Shown here: positions 35,336 through 43,648 of the stretch, one piece after another
Layout of the letters: each line of letters starts with the position of its first letter
Numbering within the stretch: position 1 is the stretch's first letter
DNA from: Streptosporangium canum
GTDB lineage: Bacteria > Actinomycetota > Actinomycetes > Streptosporangiales > Streptosporangiaceae
Assembly: GCF_900113865.1 (NCBI RefSeq)
Contig: NZ_FOQY01000011.1
Location: 1 to 64,000 of the forward strand
DNA: 64,000 nt
Reading direction: 5' to 3'
Notes under the pieces: model-generated
The model's input: the letters and a program-made list of their open reading frames with translations, nothing else
Told to the model about the DNA's origin: nothing
Databases searched by the model: none
Position numbers and translations under genes: made by a program

Positions 35336-35590
35336 CGATGTAAGTGATGAACGGGGCTCTGAGTATTACACGTGCGGCGAGGCCCGCACCATGACAACGA
35401 AAGTAAGCGGCCTCTGTCACCTGCGGCAGTCTCAACATGTGGCACAATCGAGCAACGGGTGACCCCCGTACCCCCTCCAGACGACCGTTCCCAGCGAGCA
35501 GGCCCCGAGCGGCTACCGAAGCCGGGCCACGCCCGCGACGGCGTCTCCGAAGGAACCATCCGTCTGTCTGACTGAACTACAGGGGTCGCT

Positions 35591-36793
35591 GTGGCTGTTA
35601 CGCCGTCCTCCATCTCCCCCGAAGCCCTCGAAGCCTTCGATCTCGATCCGGCCTTCGCCCTGCACCGCGGCGGCAAGCTGGAGACCCGCTCCACCGTCCC
35701 GGTCGACGACGCCGACGACCTGGCGCTCGCCTACACCCCCGGGGTGGCCAGGGTCTGCACCGCGATCGCCGAGCGGCCCGAGCTCGTCAACGACTACACC
35801 TGGGTGTCCAACGTGGTCGCCGTCGTCTCCGACGGCACCGCCGTGCTCGGCCTCGGCGACATCGGGCCCGCCGCCGCCATGCCGGTCATGGAGGGCAAGG
35901 CACTGCTGTTCAAGCAGTTCGCCGGCGTCGACGCGGTGCCGATCTGCCTCGACTGCACCGACGTGGACGCGCTGGTCGAGACGGTGGTACGGCTCGCGCC
36001 CTCCTTCGGCGGCATCAACCTGGAGGACATCGGCGCGCCCCGCTGCTTCGAGGTCGAGGACCGCCTGCGCGAGCTCCTGGACATCCCCGTCTTCCACGAC
36101 GACCAGCACGGCACCGCGATCGTCGTGCTGGCGGCGCTGCGCAACGCGGCCCGGCTGACCGGCCGCTCGCTGGGCGACCTGCGGGCCGTGGTGGCCGGCG
36201 CCGGCGCCTCCGGCGTCGCGGTCAGCCGCATCCTGCTCAACGCCGGCATCGGCGACATCGCGGTCTCCGACTCCAAGGGCCTGATCCACCAGGGCCGCGA
36301 CGGGCTCAACCCGGTGAAGGAGGCGCTGGCCCGCGACACCAACAGGGCCGGTCTCCGCGGTTCCACGGAGCAGGCGCTGGCCGGCGCCGACGTGTTCGTC
36401 GGCCTGTCGGGGTCGACGGTCTCGGAGGGGGCCATCGCGTCGATGGCGCCCGGCGCGATCGTCTTCGCGCTGTCCAACCCGACCCCCGAGGTCCACCCGG
36501 AGGTCGCCAGGAGGCACGCCCTGGTGGTGGCGACCGGCCGCTCGGACTTCCCCAACCAGATCAACAACGTGCTCGCCTTCCCGGGTGTCTTCCGGGGGGC
36601 GCTCGACGTCCGTGCCACCACCGTCACCGAGAACATGAAGGTGGCCGCGGCCGAGGCGCTGGCCGCCGTCGTCGGTGACGACGACCTGTCGGCCGACTAC
36701 GTGATCCCGAGCCCGTTCGACGAGCGCGTCGCCCCCGCGGTCACCGCCGCGGTCGCCGCGCAGGCCCGCGCCGACGGAGTCGCCCGCCGCTGA
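35591..36793 (+). CDS. Malic enzyme (NAD(P)-dependent)
   Basis: Malic enzyme oxidatively decarboxylates malate to pyruvate. The 400-residue protein has the catalytic Tyr in LAYTPGVARV, the metal and substrate segment DIGAPRCFEVE with HDDQHGTA, the Rossmann loop VVAGAGASGVAVSRILL, and ALSNPTPE near the C-terminal third. The short form without a phosphotransacetylase tail is usual in actinobacteria. GTG 35591 follows CAGGGG. The cofactor (NAD or NADP) cannot be settled from sequence. Confidence 0.93.
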   Translation: MAVTPSSISPEALEAFDLDPAFALHRGGKLETRSTVPVDDADDLALAYTPGVARVCTAIAERPELVNDYTWVSNVVAVVSDGTAVLGLGDIGPAAAMPVMEGKALLFKQFAGVDAVPICLDCTDVDALVETVVRLAPSFGGINLEDIGAPRCFEVEDRLRELLDIPVFHDDQHGTAIVVLAALRNAARLTGRSLGDLRAVVAGAGASGVAVSRILLNAGIGDIAVSDSKGLIHQGRDGLNPVKEALARDTNRAGLRGSTEQALAGADVFVGLSGSTVSEGAIASMAPGAIVFALSNPTPEVHPEVARRHALVVATGRSDFPNQINNVLAFPGVFRGALDVRATTVTENMKVAAAEALAAVVGDDDLSADYVIPSPFDERVAPAVTAAVAAQARADGVARR

Positions 36794-36887
36794 GCCGATC
36801 GCGCCGGCTCCGAGCCGATCGCGTGCCTCTTCCGAGGCCCCGCGAAGACCTCCGGACGCATCCGCGAAGACCTCCAGGCCCGTCTGA

Positions 36888-36925
36888 GAAGACGCCCCTC
36901 GCCCGATCGGGCGAGGGGCGTCTTC
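36888..36925 (+). terminator. Terminator after malic enzyme
   Basis: A perfect 38-base palindrome with a 19-base arm (GAAGACGCCCCTCGCCCGA) is followed by TTGGTTTTGG. It lies 94 bases after the malic enzyme stop and is a strong intrinsic terminator. The region 36794-37082 holds nothing else that I can support. Confidence 0.85.
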
Positions 36926-37082
36926 TTGGTTTTGGGAAACTCAAAAAACAGTCACGGATCGTGCTATAAAAAAAGCGCTCCGTCACCTATCTGGGCAAGA
37001 GTGTGCACGAGGGACGGATACGGGCGCAGGGGGCGCGAGCTGGTTTCCAGCGCCCCCGCGGCTTCTCACGGTGAGGAGAGCG

Positions 37083-38441
37083 ATGGAACGCGAGCCCAAC
37101 CGACTGCTTCAGCGACTCATCGCTGAAGCGGGTTTCACGCACAAGGGGCTGTCCCGCAGGCTCAACGATCTCGGTGTGGCCCGGGGCCTGCCGGGTCTGA
37201 AGTATGACCACAGTTCCGTTCTGCGCTGGATCGGCGGCCAGCGGCCGAGAAATCCGGTGCCGGGACTGCTCGCAGAGATTTTCGCATTCCGGCTCGGCAG
37301 GACGGTCAGCTCGGAAGACCTCGGTCTGCCGGTCGCCGCGACACCTCTCGACCTCGGACAGGAGTTCACACACACGTGGCAGGAGGGGATCGCGACCGTG
37401 ACGGCACTGTGGCGGGGAGATGTTGAGAGACGCAGGTTCCTGCTCGACTCGACCTTCGCGATCGGGGCCGGGTCCGCCGGCGCCCTACGCTGGCTGACCC
37501 TTCCCCTGGAGGGCCGTCCCGTCGCGGGCGGCGCCCGGCGGGTGGGCATGGCCGACATCGCCGCGATCCGGGAGGTCACCCGGTCCTTCGGCGAGCTGGA
37601 CAACAGGTTCGGCGGCGGCAGGGTCCGCTCGGCGGTCGTGAAATATCTGGACACGGCGGTCGCGCCGCTGCTCAGCGAGGGCTCCTACGGCGAGGGCACC
37701 GGCAGGGCGCTGGCGTCCGCCGCGGCCGAGCTGACCCGGCTGGCCGGGTGGATGGCCTACGACCTGGAGCAGCACGGCCTGGCCCAGCGCTACCTGATCC
37801 AGGCGCTGCGCCTGGCCCGGGGGGCGGGGGACCACGGGCTCGGCGGGGAGATCCTCGCCGGGATGAGCCATCAGGCCCTGTATATAGGACAGCCGGCCCA
37901 CGCTCTCGACCTGGCGCGGGCCGCCCAGCTGTCGGCCCGCCGCGCGGGTGTCTACGCCCTGCTGGCCGAGTCGCACGTGCTGGAGGCCCACGGCCACGCC
38001 CTGATGGACGACCGGGGGGCGTGCGGCAACTCCCTGCACGCGGCCGAGCTGGCCTTCGACCAGCGCGGGGCCGGTGAGGAGCCCGACTGGATCGCCTACT
38101 TCGACGAGGCGTACCTGTCGGCCAAGTTCGCCCACTGCTTCCGCGACCTGGGCGACGGGCCGGGCACCGTACGGCACGCGACGCGGTCGCTGGACATGGA
38201 CGGGCGCTACGTCCGCGGCCGCATGTTCAACCTCTCGCTGCTGTCGGCCGGGCTGCTCGGGTGCGGCGAGCTGGAGCAGGCCTGCGTGGCGGCCGGCCAG
38301 GCGCTGGAGCTGGCCGGGGGGCTGCAGTCGGCCCGGACCCAGTCCTACGCGTCCGACCTGCGGCGGCGGCTGGACCCCTTCGCGGGCGAGCCCGCGGTGC
38401 GGGAGCTGAACGAGCGGACCAGGGAGCTGAGCCCCGCCTGA
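37083..38441 (+). CDS. TPR-type transcriptional regulator (NsdA-like)
   Basis: The 452-residue protein has an N-terminal helix-turn-helix-like region (about 1-75, with HSSVLRWIGGQRPRNPVPGLLAEIF), then alpha-helical repeats from about 130 to the end (for example LAQRYLIQALRLARGAGDHG and ALDLARAAQLSARRAGVYAL). This layout resembles NsdA and related Streptomyces regulators of development and antibiotic production. GAGGAG precedes ATG 37083. It precedes the protease cluster but on the other strand. Target unknown. Confidence 0.7.
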   Translation: MEREPNRLLQRLIAEAGFTHKGLSRRLNDLGVARGLPGLKYDHSSVLRWIGGQRPRNPVPGLLAEIFAFRLGRTVSSEDLGLPVAATPLDLGQEFTHTWQEGIATVTALWRGDVERRRFLLDSTFAIGAGSAGALRWLTLPLEGRPVAGGARRVGMADIAAIREVTRSFGELDNRFGGGRVRSAVVKYLDTAVAPLLSEGSYGEGTGRALASAAAELTRLAGWMAYDLEQHGLAQRYLIQALRLARGAGDHGLGGEILAGMSHQALYIGQPAHALDLARAAQLSARRAGVYALLAESHVLEAHGHALMDDRGACGNSLHAAELAFDQRGAGEEPDWIAYFDEAYLSAKFAHCFRDLGDGPGTVRHATRSLDMDGRYVRGRMFNLSLLSAGLLGCGELEQACVAAGQALELAGGLQSARTQSYASDLRRRLDPFAGEPAVRELNERTRELSPA

Positions 38442-38582
38442 GGCGATACGGCGTCCGCGGGGATCGGCGGAGGGACGATGCTCCGCGGGGGGCGGCTCCG
38501 GCGGGACGGGGATTCCGGCGGAGAACGCTCGTGAGAGAACGCTCGGGGGAGAACCCGTCCCCGGCGAACACCGGACAAAAGG

Positions 38583-38614
38583 CCGAGGGGCCCGGCAGAT
38601 GCCGGGCCCCTCGG
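38583..38614. terminator. Bidirectional hairpin before the protease cluster
   Basis: A 14-base perfect stem (CCGAGGGGCCCGGC) with a four-base loop sits between the regulator (+) and the first protease-like gene (-). On the minus strand it is followed by CCTTTTGT, so it probably terminates the protease-like transcript. Confidence 0.75.
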
Positions 38615-38668
38615 GTGAAGCAGGGTGAGTACGAGGTTTGGACCCCCGGACTCAGGTGATCGTCAGAA

Positions 38669-40276
38669 CTACTTCTTGACGATCGAGCCGGACCACACAG
38701 CCGCAGCCTTGTTGTAGATCGCGGCGGTCTCACCGTCGAAGTACGGCGAGGTGATGAGGTCGTAGCGGTTGTTCTTGTCCTGGTCGCCGAAGAGGCTGGT
38801 CACGCCGTTGACGTAGCCGAGACGCTTGGCGTTGCTGTACTTGACGAGCCACGGGCCACCGTCGGCGCCGGGGGTGAAGGAGGACTTGAGGCCAACGTGC
38901 TCCTCAACCTTGTCCGCGGCGGAGACGTACACCTTGCCCGAGGTCTTGCCGTAGGTCCACTTCGGCGTAACGCCGGTGTAGGCCTTGTTGCCGTCGGGGT
39001 GAGCGTCGGCCGGGTAGCCGAACGCGAACACCGTCTGGCCGGTCTTCTGGTTCCAGGTGAAGCCCTGGCCACCGACGTTGTCGCCCAGGGCGCCGGTGTC
39101 CTTGATGAAGCCGTCGACGATGTAGTAGACCTCGACCCAGTACTTCATGGGGGTCGTGGTCTTGACCCACTTCTTCAGGTAGAAGGACTGCTTGGTCCAG
39201 CCGGTGACCGTGTTGCCGTCCTTGACCTCGAGCAGCTCACCGAAGAACTTGCCGTTGGACTTGTCAACCAGGAGCTGCTTGTACTCCTCCTGGCTGATCG
39301 GGATGACCTTGCTCTCACGCGTGAACTGCGCGCCGTTGGCAAGGTCGTCCTTGACGGACGCGGCAGCGAGGTACTCCGACTTGGTGACCTCGACGCCGAC
39401 CAGCTTGATGCCGTCCTTGCCGTCCTTGATGTACTGCTCGATGTTGGCCTTGGCGTCGTCGGGCTTGGCGACAGTCTCGACCTTGGAGTCAAGGGCGGCC
39501 TTCTTGTACGGGCCGTCCTCGCCGAACTTCTTGACGCCCTCGTCGTAGGCGGCCTTGTCGATGTCCTTCTCGGTGACGATCTTGGTGCCGGTGCCGGTGT
39601 ACTCGGAGAACTCCTTGCGGGTCACCTCGCGACCGTTGCCACCACCGATCTGCACGCCGTTGTAGACAGTGACGAAGGCGTAGTCCTTGTCCTTGTCCTC
39701 GAAGACGCTGAAGTCGTAGTGGGTGTAGGCGGTCTTACCGACGAAGATGCCGTAAGGCGTCTTGCCCTGGTAGTAGGCCGGGACGAAGACCCAGTTGTCG
39801 GCGACGCTGGCGTTCTTGCCCTCGTCGTAGACGCAGTGACCGGCGGTGGAGACCAGGTTGCGGTACTTCGACTGGATCGAGGTACCCGAGCACCACTTCA
39901 GGTTCTTGTCGGCGTCGACGAAGAACACCTTGCCGATGGTCTTCGGCAGGTTGATGTTCTTGATCTTCGCCGCGGTCTTCTTCTCCTCGCCGATGGGGGC
40001 GACGGTGCCGGGCTTCCCGTCAGGGGTGTACCCGCCGCCGACGCTCATGGTCGGAGTCGCCTTGGTCTCCCAGGTGTAAGGCGTGGCCTGGGCGAGGCGG
40101 TTGGTCTTGTCGTTCACTTCGAGCCAGAAGTTCGCGACGTCCACGGCGGCCGGAGCGTCCTTGGCCATCGTGTCGAAGGCCCAGTCCGGGTTGGCGTTGG
40201 CGGTACCGGCCAGACCAGCGGCCAGCATGCCGGTGGCGAGGATGGCGCCGCCGGCGGGGAGGAGGATGCGCTTCAA
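38669..40276 (-). CDS. Secreted trypsin-like pseudo-protease with large insert
   Basis: The 535-residue protein has a signal peptide (to about residue 28), a short conserved pro-region, and a trypsin-like fold: His147 in STAGHCVYD and Asp198 in EDKDKDYAFV. The catalytic Ser position reads GADGGP with Asp472, so it should not hydrolyse peptides. An insert of about 185 residues (208-393), rich in Lys and Glu, splits the domain and contains two related blocks (each with a VTRKEF/VTKSEY start). TTG 40276 with AAGGAG seven bases upstream is the start. It probably binds substrates or a partner. Confidence 0.85.
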   Translation of the reverse strand: MKRILLPAGGAILATGMLAAGLAGTANANPDWAFDTMAKDAPAAVDVANFWLEVNDKTNRLAQATPYTWETKATPTMSVGGGYTPDGKPGTVAPIGEEKKTAAKIKNINLPKTIGKVFFVDADKNLKWCSGTSIQSKYRNLVSTAGHCVYDEGKNASVADNWVFVPAYYQGKTPYGIFVGKTAYTHYDFSVFEDKDKDYAFVTVYNGVQIGGGNGREVTRKEFSEYTGTGTKIVTEKDIDKAAYDEGVKKFGEDGPYKKAALDSKVETVAKPDDAKANIEQYIKDGKDGIKLVGVEVTKSEYLAAASVKDDLANGAQFTRESKVIPISQEEYKQLLVDKSNGKFFGELLEVKDGNTVTGWTKQSFYLKKWVKTTTPMKYWVEVYYIVDGFIKDTGALGDNVGGQGFTWNQKTGQTVFAFGYPADAHPDGNKAYTGVTPKWTYGKTSGKVYVSAADKVEEHVGLKSSFTPGADGGPWLVKYSNAKRLGYVNGVTSLFGDQDKNNRYDLITSPYFDGETAAIYNKAAAVWSGSIVKK

Positions 40277-40667
40277 GGGGTAACTCCTTGGTCTGATGTG
40301 GAACGCTTCTTGCGTCCCATGCGTCAGTAAAGGGATAGCCAGAACATACAGGGCTGATCTTGAGGATCGGAAGCCGCTTTGAGGGGTAAGAGCCCCATGC
40401 GCCGGGCCGAGATCATTCTGTGATGTTTGAACGGCTGCAAGGCGGTTGTTGCGGCCGAGGGCGATGTGCTGCGTTTCCGCAGATAGGCATGATCCTGTTG
40501 CGAATGTGACCGATGTGGCGTGAGTGCCCCGATACGTTCAGTCACGATGCTGATGTGACGCAGATCACATGAGTTCGATGGCACCGATTTGCCGATAGTC
40601 ACGTCTAACGCGAACGATCCGGGGCCTCCGGAGCCCTCGGAAGGCTGAAAATCAGGCCCGGAAGCCC

Positions 40668-40870
40668 CTGAAAATCCCCGAATCGGGGGCCGGCAAGCCC
40701 TCGGAGACCGGAATCGGGGCGCGCGAGGGCCTGGGAACCCGGATTCGGGGACGTGCGAGGGCCCCGGAACCTTGAATCGGGGGCTGGCAAGCACTCAGGG
40801 AACCGGATTCAGGGACGTGCGAGGCCCCCGGAGTCTTGAACCGGGGTGGCGAGAGCCCCGGGAGTCCGCC
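40668..40870. repeat. Degenerate tandem repeat, about 31-base unit, six copies
   Basis: Imperfect units share AATCGGGG or ATTCGGGG, a GCGAGGGCC-type centre and a GGAACC end. They lie in the 749-base gap 40277-41025, which otherwise holds an AT-richer promoter region for the 38669 gene (40277 to about 40600) and a terminator at 40951. No gene is supported there. Confidence 0.7.
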
Positions 40871-40950
40871 GGGCGAGGCCGTACCGGACGTGAAGGCCCG
40901 GGAGATGCCGTACGGGCCTGGAGAAGCCGTACAGGCCGGGAAACGGGTGC

Positions 40951-40979
40951 GGGACCCGGCGCATGATGCACCGGGTCCC
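40951..40979 (-). terminator. Terminator downstream of the second protease-like gene
   Basis: GGGACCCGG and CCGGGTCCC form a nine-base perfect stem around an 11-base loop. It lies 46 bases beyond the stop of the gene at 41026. Confidence 0.6.
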
Positions 40980-41025
40980 GCGGGTGGAGCTGAGCGTCCT
41001 GAACCCTTGTGAGGGTCCGGAGGGC

Positions 41026-42090
41026 TTACTTGCGGACGATCGAGCCGGACCACACGTTGGCGGCCTTCTTGTAGATGTCCGCGGTCTCACCGTCGAAGTA
41101 CGGCGAGGTGATGAGGTCGTAGCGGTTGTTCTGGTCCTGGTCGCCGAAGAGGCTGGTCACGCCGTTGACGTAGCCCAGGCGCCTGCTGCTGCTGTACTGC
41201 GTCAGCCACGGGCCGCCGTCGGCGCCCGGGGTGAACGCGCCCTTGAGCCCGACGTGCTCCTCGACCTTCTCGGCCGCGGAGACGTAGACCTTGCCGGACG
41301 GCTTGCCGTACAGGTACTTGGGCGTCACGCCGCTGTAGGGCTTGTTGCCGTCGGGGTGCGGGGCCTGCGGGTAGCCGAAGGCGTAGACCGGCTTGCCGGT
41401 CGACTGGTTCCAGGTGAAGCCCTGGCCGCCGACGTTGTCGCCGAGCCGGCCGACGTCCTTGAGGCCGCGGTCGAAACCGATGCCGTTGTAGACCGTGACG
41501 AAGGCGTAGTCCTTGTCGTAGTCCTCGTAGACGTCGAAGTCGTAGTGCGTCCACGCCTGCTTGCCGACGTAGATGCCCCACGGCGTCTTGCCCTGGTAGT
41601 AACCCGGGACGAAGACCCACTTGTCGAGGGTCTGGCCGTTGCTGGCGGTGTCATAGACGCAGTGGGCGGCCGTGGCGACCAGGTTGCGGTACCTCGACTG
41701 GATCGAGGTGGCCGAGCACCACTTGAACCGGCCGTTGGCGACGAAGAACACCTTGCCGATGGTCTTGGGCAGGTTGACGTTCTTGGCCAGGGACGGGGTG
41801 GGCCGCTCCGAGCCGGTGGGGGCGATGGTGCCGGGGCGCCCGTCGGGGGAGTAGCCGCCGCCGGAGCTCAGCCGGGGGGCCGCCGCTTCGGGCGCGTAGG
41901 CGGTGGCCTTCTTCAGGGCCACGTAGTTGGAGGCGGCCCAGAACCTGGCCACGGACAGCGCCGACGCGTTGCTGTCGGCCAGCTTGTCGGTTGCCCAGTC
42001 CGGGTTGGCCTGGGCGGTGCCGCTCAGGCCGGCGGCCAGCAGGCTGGTGGCGAGTGCGGCGCCACCGAGGGAAAGAAGAGAGTGCTTCAA
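41026..42090 (-). CDS. Secreted trypsin-like pseudo-protease (short form)
   Basis: The 354-residue paralogue lacks the large insert but shares the C-terminal third nearly residue by residue with its neighbour at 38669. His133 (ATAAHCVYD) and an Asp in EDYDKDYAFV are present, yet the Ser site is again GADGGP with Asp291. Two Cys present in the active paralogues are also absent (PKYLYGKP, GLKGAF). A signal peptide covers about residues 1-28. The start is TTG 42090 with AAGGAG upstream. Expected extracellular, with a binding rather than cleaving role. Confidence 0.85.
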   Translation of the reverse strand: MKHSLLSLGGAALATSLLAAGLSGTAQANPDWATDKLADSNASALSVARFWAASNYVALKKATAYAPEAAAPRLSSGGGYSPDGRPGTIAPTGSERPTPSLAKNVNLPKTIGKVFFVANGRFKWCSATSIQSRYRNLVATAAHCVYDTASNGQTLDKWVFVPGYYQGKTPWGIYVGKQAWTHYDFDVYEDYDKDYAFVTVYNGIGFDRGLKDVGRLGDNVGGQGFTWNQSTGKPVYAFGYPQAPHPDGNKPYSGVTPKYLYGKPSGKVYVSAAEKVEEHVGLKGAFTPGADGGPWLTQYSSSRRLGYVNGVTSLFGDQDQNNRYDLITSPYFDGETADIYKKAANVWSGSIVRK

Positions 42091-42237
42091 AGACTTGCTC
42101 CTTGCGCTGCAACGTCTCCAGAAACCCTGGAAACTGCGGGACGACAAACAAATAACCTACGTATCGGCCCATCGGGTAAATGCCGATCTAAGGCTCCCTT
42201 AAGGTGCATTTAAGGTGCCCATAAGGTGTGGGTAAGG

Positions 42238-43434
42238 TCAGCTCGCGTGCTGGCTGTCCGCCCACCGGTAGACGTTGTAGGTCGAGGTGATGAAGTACGG
42301 CGAGGAGATGAGGTCGTACTTGCGGTCGGTGTCGACGTCCCAGGCGAAGCTGTTGACGCCGTTGAGGTAGCCGAGACCGGTGGCGCTGTTGTAGTCGACC
42401 AGCCAGGGGCCGCCGCTCGCTCCGCCGGTGAATCCGCACTTGAGCGCGATGCCCAGCTCCATCAGGTAAGTGGGCGCGGGCCTCCTGGTGGTGCGGCCGC
42501 TGCACCACCTCAGCTTCTGGCCGTCGTACGGCCTGCTGCCGTCGATCTGGGGGGCGGCGGGGTAGCCGAAGGCGAGGGCGGCCTGGCCGATGCCGCGCTT
42601 GACCACCAGTCCCTGCCCGCCGACGTTGTCCTCCAGCTTTCCCACGGGTTCCATCTCGTAGGTGTTCGGGCTCTTGCCCGGCTTCCAGATGAACCCGTCG
42701 TGCACGTTGACGAAGGCGTAGTCGTAGTCGTAGTCACCGAGGCCGACGAAACTCTCGTGCAGGTTGAGAGAGTGGCCGACGTAGACCCCGTAGGGGGTCT
42801 CGCCCTTGTCGTAGCCCGGGATGAAGATCCAGTAGTCGGCGTGCCTGCCCTGCTTGGCGTCGTAGGCGCAGTGCCCGGCCGTGGCGACCAGGCTGCGGCT
42901 CTTGGAGGCCACCGACGAGGCGGAGCACCAGAAATCCCTGTCCCCGATCCGGAAGAACACCTTGCCCACGGTCACGGGGGACTTTGCGGCGACCGAGGAG
43001 GGCTTCTTCGGGAGGGTGGGCCTGACGACCGGCGCGGTCGAGCCACTGCTACTACTGCTGCTGTAGTAGGACGTCGCGTTCGCTGTCTTGGACTCACCGC
43101 TCGCCGCGGCGGTGGTCGCCGTGGCGGTGGCCGCGGTGCCGGTCCCGCCGGAAGGAGCGGGCGTCGCGGTGGTGGCGCTGCCGCTGGGCTTGATCTCGGG
43201 CGTCGCCGGCGTGCCGTCCTGCGCCTGCTTGATCCTGGCCGGACTCCAGTACTCCGCGATCCGCTTCATGTCCGCGCTCGTCTTGGTGAGCGTGATGGAG
43301 GTGATGCTGCCCGGGACCGTCGTGTTGTAGGTGTTGTCGGCGCTGGCGCCCCCGGCGAACGCGGACATGGCGAGCACACCACTGGCGACGAGGGCGCCGA
43401 GTGTGGTCGCGAACCGCCGTGCGCGGGGGGACAT
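42238..43434 (-). CDS. Secreted trypsin-like serine protease
   Basis: The 398-residue protein has an N-terminal signal peptide, a pro-region with IAEYWSPARIKQAQ, a Ser/Thr/Ala-rich linker (about 75-135) and a protease domain with the full triad: His in VATAGHCAYD, Asp in DYDYAFV and Ser340 in GASGGP. The Cys pair (LRWCSGR, ALKCGF) is present. ATG 43434. It is the only one of the five paralogues starting with ATG. Confidence 0.88.
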   Translation of the reverse strand: MSPRARRFATTLGALVASGVLAMSAFAGGASADNTYNTTVPGSITSITLTKTSADMKRIAEYWSPARIKQAQDGTPATPEIKPSGSATTATPAPSGGTGTAATATATTAAASGESKTANATSYYSSSSSSGSTAPVVRPTLPKKPSSVAAKSPVTVGKVFFRIGDRDFWCSASSVASKSRSLVATAGHCAYDAKQGRHADYWIFIPGYDKGETPYGVYVGHSLNLHESFVGLGDYDYDYAFVNVHDGFIWKPGKSPNTYEMEPVGKLEDNVGGQGLVVKRGIGQAALAFGYPAAPQIDGSRPYDGQKLRWCSGRTTRRPAPTYLMELGIALKCGFTGGASGGPWLVDYNSATGLGYLNGVNSFAWDVDTDRKYDLISSPYFITSTYNVYRWADSQHAS

Positions 43435-43596
43435 GAAGGCCGTTTCCTTCGGGGGTCAGGGGATCAGCGGCTGAATGAGGACTGCAAGGAGTGATTTTTC
43501 CAGATCAACTTGGTTTTAGGCAGTCGGGGGGCTTGATCTGCTTTAACACCGTTACCTGGTGAAGTTTGTCCTGGGGGGCATAAGCACCCCGTCAAA

Positions 43597-43632
43597 GCGT
43601 GGAAGAGCCCTGTGGTAGCGGCCCTTCCACGC
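43597..43632 (-). terminator. Terminator downstream of the fourth protease gene
   Basis: GCGTGGAAGAGCC and GGCCCTTCCACGC pair at 12 of 13 positions around a ten-base loop, 17 bases beyond the stop of the gene at 43649. A TTTG run follows on the minus strand. Confidence 0.6.
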
Positions 43633-43648
43633 TCACGACGTCCGCGCC

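Noticed and set aside
40626..40980. Possible CRISPR-like array in the gap after the first protease-like gene
   Set aside because: Units are contiguous and degenerate with no spacers of even length and no cas genes; it is a tandem repeat.
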